Part shown: in pieces, positions 13,456-16,675 of the stretch
Numbering within the stretch: the first letter of the stretch is position 1
Layout: each line of letters begins with the position of its first letter
DNA from: CAZSRL01 sp964609615
GTDB taxonomy: Bacteria; Bacillota_I; Bacilli_A; RF39; UBA660
Reading direction: 5' to 3'
DNA: 16,675 bases
Assembly: GCA_964609615.1 (NCBI GenBank)
Contig: CAZSRL010000017.1
Location: 1 to 16,675, forward strand
Position numbers and translations under genes: made by a program
The notes under the pieces: generated by a model
What the model was told of the DNA's origin: nothing
The model's input: the letters and a program-made list of their open reading frames with translations, nothing else
Databases searched by the model: none

Positions 13456-14232
13456 ATGAAAATACTAATAACAGGAGCTACTAGTGGTATTGGTTATGAA
13501 GTAGCAAAAAGATTATCATTAAAAGGCCATGATGTATTAATAACTGCTCATACAGTAAGGCAATTAAATGAATTTAATAAAAAAACAAATTATAAAATAA
13601 AATCTATAAAACTAGATGTAACAAATAAATTAGATAGAGAAAAACTAGATAATATAAATATAGATTGTTTAATAAATAATGTAGGGATAGGAGAAGGAGG
13701 AAGTATAAGTGAAATAAATATGTCAAAGGTTAGAAAAAACTTTGAAGTAAATGTTTTTTCTAACTTTGAAATAGTACAACATTTTCTAAAAAAAATGCTA
13801 ATAAAAAACAATGGAGCAATAATAATAATGTCATCTTTACTTGGCATAATGCCAATGAAATTTCTAGGAGTATACTCTGCTACAAAAGCTAGTATTATTT
13901 CACTTACTACTTCATTAAGACAAGAGTTAAAAATGCTAAACAAAAACATAAAAATAAAATTAATAGAACCAGGAGCATATTATACTGGTTTTAATCAAGT
14001 AATGCTAAACAATAAATATAAATGGATGGAAAATGAAAGTTATTTTAAACGTTATATTACTAAAATACAAAAACAAGAAAACAAAACGTTTAATCTAATA
14101 GAACAAAAACAACTAGATAATATAGTAAATAAAATAATAGAAGCAGTAGAATCAAATAATAACAAATTTATATATAGAGCACCTAAACTACAAGTAATCG
14201 CAACAAAGTTATATAATTTATTATTTATGTAA
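13456..14232 (+). CDS. Short-chain dehydrogenase/reductase (classical SDR)
   Basis: A 258-residue NAD(P)-dependent oxidoreductase. The cofactor motif TGATSGIG is at 6-13, NNVG at 74-77 (in place of NNAG), a conserved Asn at 99, the active-site Ser near 126-127 (IIMSSLLG), and the YSATK catalytic pair Tyr140/Lys144. The EPGAYYTGF loop (171-179) follows the usual PG motif. It resembles the bacterial SDR group acting on lipids or small carbonyls; the substrate cannot be inferred. The C-terminal ~60 residues are rich in Lys, Asn and Gln. ATG 13456 is preferred over an in-frame GTG at 13447 because AGGTGA (13445-13450) then acts as Shine-Dalgarno. It is probably cotranscribed with the Ca2+ ATPase. 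The stop abuts, with no gap, the stop of the convergent gene on the minus strand. Confidence 0.88.
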   Translation: MKILITGATSGIGYEVAKRLSLKGHDVLITAHTVRQLNEFNKKTNYKIKSIKLDVTNKLDREKLDNINIDCLINNVGIGEGGSISEINMSKVRKNFEVNVFSNFEIVQHFLKKMLIKNNGAIIIMSSLLGIMPMKFLGVYSATKASIISLTTSLRQELKMLNKNIKIKLIEPGAYYTGFNQVMLNNKYKWMENESYFKRYITKIQKQENKTFNLIEQKQLDNIVNKIIEAVESNNNKFIYRAPKLQVIATKLYNLLFM

Positions 14233-14240
14233 TTATATAA
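14209..14240. repeat. Inverted repeat spanning two abutting convergent stop codons
   Basis: TTATATAATT (14209-14218) and AATTATATAA (14231-14240) are perfect 10-bp arms with a 12-base loop; all pairs are A-T. It straddles both stop codons. No T run follows on either strand, so it would be a weak terminator. Chance is possible in AT-rich DNA. Confidence 0.35.
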
Positions 14241-14604
14241 TAGCTATGTCTTCATCTGTTCCAGACTTATATTCAATATATATAAATATTAAACCTGCTA
14301 CTACAAATAATAAACTAGCATATAAAGATAATTTACTTATATGAGCTTTATAATTTTTACCATTACTATAATTATAAACAACATCATTATAACTTTTAAC
14401 TACAAAATAAACATATATAAAAAATACTGTAATTAAAATAGTTAAATTAAACTTTTTAATATCATTTTTATTATAAGTGTTAGGAAACTCTATATTTTTT
14501 TCCTGCATATAATTAGAATAAATATTAGCTAAAGCAATAATAACATATATAACCCAAATAAAATCTTCAACCTTTAATAAATTATAATCTCTACTATTAT
14601 TCAT
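14233..14604 (-). CDS. Small three-TM membrane protein of unknown function
   Basis: A 123-residue protein on the minus strand, not recognised. It has three hydrophobic segments at about 14-33 (DFIWVIYVIIALANIYSNYM), 53-71 (ILITVFFIYVYFVV) and 91-110 (LYASLLFVVAGLIFIYIEY), a Lys/Asn-rich loop between the first two, and a short acidic tail (GTDEDIAII). The start is uncertain. ATG at 14604 has no Shine-Dalgarno and lies inside an 11-bp inverted repeat; an in-frame TTG at 14649 would add 15 hydrophobic residues but also lacks a ribosome site. The intact frame, membrane-protein composition and zero-gap convergence with the SDR gene support a real gene. Expression level is doubtful. Confidence 0.6.
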   Translation of the reverse strand: MNNSRDYNLLKVEDFIWVIYVIIALANIYSNYMQEKNIEFPNTYNKNDIKKFNLTILITVFFIYVYFVVKSYNDVVYNYSNGKNYKAHISKLSLYASLLFVVAGLIFIYIEYKSGTDEDIAII

Positions 14605-14623
14605 AATTAATTTTATGAATAAT
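14596..14623 (-). promoter_or_regulatory. 11-bp inverted repeat enclosing the candidate start codon of the 14233-14604 gene
   Basis: ATTATTCATAA (14596-14606) and TTATGAATAAT (14613-14623), perfect, with a 6-base loop. In the minus-strand mRNA the AUG (14604 to 14602) lies in the downstream arm, so the hairpin would hide the start. It could equally be an operator. Confidence 0.45.
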
Positions 14624-14652
14624 GAATAAAAATAGCCAAAATAAAACAAAAT

Positions 14653-14694
14653 TTGTACTTTTATTAAAAATTATATTATAATTATATTAGGAGA
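14653..14694 (+). promoter_or_regulatory. Promoter for the membrane protein gene at 14700
   Basis: TTGTAC (14653-14658), an 18-base spacer and TATAAT (14677-14682). The predicted start at about 14689 coincides with the Shine-Dalgarno AGGAGA (14689-14694), giving a leader of 11 nt. Confidence 0.7.
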
Positions 14695-14699
14695 TTATT

Positions 14700-15098
14700 A
14701 TGAAGAAGTATTTAAAATTAATATATTTAATAATATTTATTTGTTTTATTATATTTAGTTTTTTTGAAATAAAAAGTTATTTTACAACATATTCTAATTT
14801 ATTTGGAGTTTTATATATGTTAATAAACTTATTTATACTATTTTTATTATTAAACCTTTTCATTAATTATAAAGATAGAAATTATAAACTAAGAGTAAGT
14901 AAATTGTTTTTAATTATTATATTAGGAATATTTAGTAGTTTTTTACTACAAAGTATAATTAGTAATATAATTTATATAGATAGTTCAAATAAATATATTG
15001 TTGATAACAATATATTTATCCACATATTAAAACCTATTTTATATTCACTATTATTTATATTATCAATAATAGAATTAAAATTTATAAAACGCACTTAG
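14700..15098 (+). CDS. Four-TM membrane protein of unknown function
   Basis: A 132-residue, highly hydrophobic protein with about four membrane segments (roughly 5-25, 33-56, 66-92 and 105-126) and short Lys/Arg-rich loops (NYKDRNYKLRVSK at about 56-68). It is not recognised and has no obvious catalytic motif. Support for a real gene: a readable promoter, AGGAGA 5 bases before ATG 14700, and a strong terminator after it. Its last 24 bases overlap the end of the convergent PF06541 gene, and the terminator lies inside that gene. It may be a partner of either neighbouring membrane protein, but that is speculation. Confidence 0.72.
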   Translation: MKKYLKLIYLIIFICFIIFSFFEIKSYFTTYSNLFGVLYMLINLFILFLLLNLFINYKDRNYKLRVSKLFLIIILGIFSSFLLQSIISNIIYIDSSNKYIVDNNIFIHILKPILYSLLFILSIIELKFIKRT

Positions 15099-15584
15099 AG
15101 TTTTAATAAAAGCATCTATACACATTATTAAAAAAAATAATTTAATAATGTTTTTTTTTAATTTAAAATACATTTTATCAACAATAGGCTTTAAAAAATA
15201 ATAAGATAAAATAGCCCCAACAGCCCAAACAACGCTCATCTCAAGTGATATAAATGGTCCTATATTAAGAAAAAAATCATTATAATTCCAAAAAGTTTTA
15301 TGAAACAATAACTTTATTAAATAACCCCCTATTAACTCAATAAAACTTAATAACAAAAAAGGTATAAAAAATAATAATAAATATTTAATAAACTTAGATT
15401 TGTTTTTAGAGATGTTATATTTTTCATATATATAATAAATTAAAGTCATACCAAAACCATAAACAGGACAATAAGGTCCATATAATATCCCAGAATGTAA
15501 TTTAAAATTAAGAATACCTTTAAATATAATTTCTACAATAAAACCAATAATTGAATAAACTATAAAATTAAATATATAATACAT
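15075..15584 (-). CDS. PF06541-family membrane protein, second member in the window
   Basis: A 169-residue membrane protein homologous to the product of 6681-7238. Shared marks are YSIIGFIVEII (10-20), GPYCPVYGFG (36-45), a conserved Glu in FIELIGGYLIKLL (81-93), FWNYNDF (98-104) and FLKPIVDK (130-137). There are about five hydrophobic segments. It differs from the other copy by a shorter N-terminus and by SLEMSVVW where the other has SLRFGVLG. Paralogy is visible by eye, but the copies are clearly diverged, so this is not a recent duplication. GAGG lies 6 bases upstream of the ATG on the minus strand; no convincing promoter was found. The 3' end overlaps the convergent gene by 24 bases. Function is unknown despite the 'ABC transporter' family name. 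Confidence 0.82.
   Translation of the reverse strand: MYYIFNFIVYSIIGFIVEIIFKGILNFKLHSGILYGPYCPVYGFGMTLIYYIYEKYNISKNKSKFIKYLLLFFIPFLLLSFIELIGGYLIKLLFHKTFWNYNDFFLNIGPFISLEMSVVWAVGAILSYYFLKPIVDKMYFKLKKNIIKLFFLIMCIDAFIKTLSAFYKF
15122..15159 (+). terminator. Rho-independent terminator of the 14700-15098 gene, inside the opposing CDS
   Basis: ACATTATTAAA (15122-15132) and TTTAATAATGT (15141-15151) form a perfect 11-bp stem with an 8-base loop, followed by an unbroken T run to 15159. It acts only in the plus direction, as the minus strand has no T run after the stem. It begins 23 bases past the plus-strand stop and lies within the coding region of the minus-strand gene. Confidence 0.82.
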
Positions 15585-15655
15585 TTTAACCTCATTATTA
15601 TTATTTGTATTTAATAAATAATTAAACCTTTTTCTTGATTAAAACAATAAAAAGT

Positions 15656-15678
15656 TATAAAATGAATACAGGAAGGTG
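15656..15678 (+). promoter_or_regulatory. Weak -10 box and Shine-Dalgarno for the 15684 gene
   Basis: TATAAA (15656-15661) lies 15 bases after TTGATT (15635-15640), a short spacing. AGGAAGGTG (15670-15678) is the ribosome site. The leader would be about 16 nt. Confidence 0.4.
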
Positions 15679-15683
15679 AAATT

Positions 15684-16166
15684 ATGAAAAAAAATAATAA
15701 AAAAGAAGAAAGTTTCTTTAAAAAATATGGAATGTTTGTAATAATTATTGGATTATTAATAGTATTTTTAGTTATTATGCTTACAACAGGAGGAAACGAC
15801 AAAAAGCAAACAAAGAAAGTTGGAGAAGTATCAACAATGAATGTAGCTGATTGGATTACTTCTACTAAGGGTAGTGAAGTAATGGTAAGTGTATTTGCTC
15901 AAACAACTTGTCATTATTGTGAAGAATTTAAACCAGTTGTAAACGAAGTGATTGGAGAAGAAAATATAAAAATTTATTGGTTTGAAGTGGATAAAATGTC
16001 TCAAACTGAATATAATTCACTAGGAGAAACATATTCAGAACTTAAAAGTTTTGGAACTCCATATACAATAATTACTAAAGATGGTAAAAAGATTGGTGAA
16101 GTTAGTGGTTATGTAGAAAAAGCATCTCTTATTAGTAAATTAAAAGAAACAGGAGCTATAAAATAA
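15684..16166 (+). CDS. Membrane-anchored thioredoxin-like protein
   Basis: A 160-residue protein with a Lys/Glu-rich cytoplasmic N-terminus, one membrane segment at about 17-34 (MFVIIIGLLIVFLVIM) and a thioredoxin-fold domain (about 50-158) outside the membrane. The redox site is C76-H-Y-C79 (FAQTTCHYCEEFKP), and the cis-proline is Pro126 in SFGTPYTIITKDG. CHYC lies between the CGPC of thioredoxin and the CPHC of DsbA. It resembles the small thioredoxin-like proteins of Firmicutes labelled 'bacteriocin transport accessory', but no bacteriocin genes are visible. Likely job: thiol-disulfide exchange on exported proteins. The cysteine-rich secreted enzyme at 7307-7930 would be a possible substrate, by inference. 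The PH-like gene follows 2 bases after its stop, so they form an operon. Confidence 0.87.
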   Translation: MKKNNKKEESFFKKYGMFVIIIGLLIVFLVIMLTTGGNDKKQTKKVGEVSTMNVADWITSTKGSEVMVSVFAQTTCHYCEEFKPVVNEVIGEENIKIYWFEVDKMSQTEYNSLGETYSELKSFGTPYTIITKDGKKIGEVSGYVEKASLISKLKETGAIK

Positions 16167-16167
16167 A

Positions 16168-16605
16168 ATGGATAAATTATCTGCTTTAGTGTATGATTTT
16201 TTAAAAAAATATCCTCTTACTGTTGCTTGGAGAATAAAAAAAAATACAGAAATTGTTAGACAACATTTAAACCCAGGAGAAGAAGTTATATATGCTTTCG
16301 CAGCTCAAAAAAACCCTGGATCATTTAATATATTTGGAACCGCTGTTGTTGCTTTAACAACAGAAAGATTAGTGTTGGGATATAAAAGAGTTATATTTGG
16401 ATATTACTTTGGATCAGTAACACCAGACTTATACAATGATTTAGAGATAAGAAATGGTATTATTTGGGGTAATCTTATTATAGATACAGTAAAAGAAAAA
16501 ATAGAATTATCAAATATTCAAACTAAAGCATTAATAGAGCTAGAAACCCACATAACAGAATTTATGATAAAAGAAAAGAAAAAATATGCAAGAATGTCTG
16601 ATTAG
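16168..16605 (+). CDS. Bacterial PH-domain-like protein (bPH type)
   Basis: A 145-residue cytoplasmic protein. A helical N-terminus (1-33) is followed by a beta-rich domain at about 35-115 with the common bacterial PH-domain opening LNPGEEVIYAFAAQ (34-47), a second strand VVALTTERLVLGYKR (60-74; the 'T..RL' pattern is typical) and IRNGIIWGNLIIDTVKEKIELSNI (94-117). A charged C-terminal helix ends in KEKKKYARMSD. Such proteins are widespread in Firmicutes with mostly unknown roles. AGGAG at 16151-16155 is 12 bases from the ATG, longer than usual, so translation may depend on coupling with the upstream gene. Its last codons form the left arm of the terminator. Confidence 0.72.
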   Translation: MDKLSALVYDFLKKYPLTVAWRIKKNTEIVRQHLNPGEEVIYAFAAQKNPGSFNIFGTAVVALTTERLVLGYKRVIFGYYFGSVTPDLYNDLEIRNGIIWGNLIIDTVKEKIELSNIQTKALIELETHITEFMIKEKKKYARMSD

Positions 16606-16615
16606 ACATTCTTTT
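16591..16615 (+). terminator. Rho-independent terminator overlapping the end of the PH-like gene
   Basis: AGAATGTCT (16591-16599), loop GATT, AGACATTCT (16604-16612), a perfect 9-bp stem followed by TTTATT. The stop codon TAG (16603-16605) spans the loop and right arm. Confidence 0.85.
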
Positions 16616-16619
16616 ATTA

Positions 16620-16649
16620 TTGACCTAACATAAACCTAAATGCTATAAT
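16620..16649 (+). promoter_or_regulatory. Promoter at the right edge for a gene outside the window
   Basis: TTGACC (16620-16625), an 18-base spacer and TATAAT (16644-16649) preceded by TGC, giving ATGCTATAAT as at 7259-7268. Predicted start about 16656. An ATG at 16665 is seen without a Shine-Dalgarno, so what it drives cannot be told. Confidence 0.75.
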
Positions 16650-16675
16650 GAATACATACAATAGATGGTTTTAAT

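Noticed and set aside
15684..16605. Bacteriocin biosynthesis cluster
   Set aside because: The thioredoxin-like protein resembles 'bacteriocin accessory' proteins, but there is no precursor peptide, peptidase-transporter or immunity gene. Its neighbour is a PH-like protein.
1..16675. CRISPR arrays, tRNA or rRNA genes
   Set aside because: No regularly spaced repeats and no tRNA-like cloverleaf ending or rRNA-like GC-richer block were seen on either strand.

Overview
The window is very AT-rich (roughly a quarter G+C by eye, not computed) and densely packed with short bacterial genes. It looks like a low-GC Firmicutes/Bacilli relative, such as the uncultured, reduced-genome, gut-type Bacilli near Erysipelotrichia and Mollicutes. 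That placement is inference from gene order, family content and base composition. The organism probably has a cell wall: it encodes GlmS, a MurT/GatD-like pair, Lgt and a secreted glucosaminidase-like enzyme. TGA is used as a stop (ATGA overlaps at 1049, 5897 and 10283) and TGG for Trp, so this is code 11, not the Mycoplasma code.

Layout. 2-478: 3' end of tuf with its terminator. 615-4513: a probable six-gene operon (YvlD-like membrane protein, lgt, a reduced thioredoxin-reductase-like flavoprotein, a LOG-like protein, rlmB, a SigH-like sigma factor) ending in a terminator. The order rlmB then SigH-like sigma matches Bacilli. 4578-6628: murT-gatD-like pair. 6681-7238: PF06541 membrane protein. 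7307-7930: secreted glucosaminidase-like protein. 7953-9758 (minus): glmS, sharing a bidirectional terminator with the preceding gene. 9942-10808: three-gene operon of unknown function (transposase-type HTH protein, two-TM protein, small charged protein), divergent from glmS. 10878-14232: PMCA-like Ca2+ ATPase plus a short-chain dehydrogenase. 14233-15584: three small membrane proteins in converging and diverging arrangement, one a second PF06541 member. 15684-16605: membrane-anchored thioredoxin-like protein plus a bacterial PH-domain-like protein, closed by a hairpin terminator. A strong promoter at the right edge fires into the next gene outside the window. No gene-free stretch exceeds 300 bases; the longest is 9759-9941, which holds two divergent promoters.

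Most notable points. (1) The GatD-like subunit has lost both the catalytic Cys and His and the glutamine-site motifs, while its MurT partner keeps its zinc ribbon and most Mur-ligase motifs. (2) The TrxB-like protein keeps the FAD site and a CxxC but lacks the NADPH glycine motif and HRR motif and is about 40 residues short. (3) A 114-residue protein resembling the DNA-binding half of an ISNCY-type transposase heads a tightly coupled operon opposite glmS, with a palindrome between the two promoters. (4) Seven of nine readable promoters place the -10 box so that the mRNA would begin within a few bases of the Shine-Dalgarno (leaders of 11-17 nt). (5) A strong intrinsic terminator for one gene lies inside the coding region of the opposing gene.
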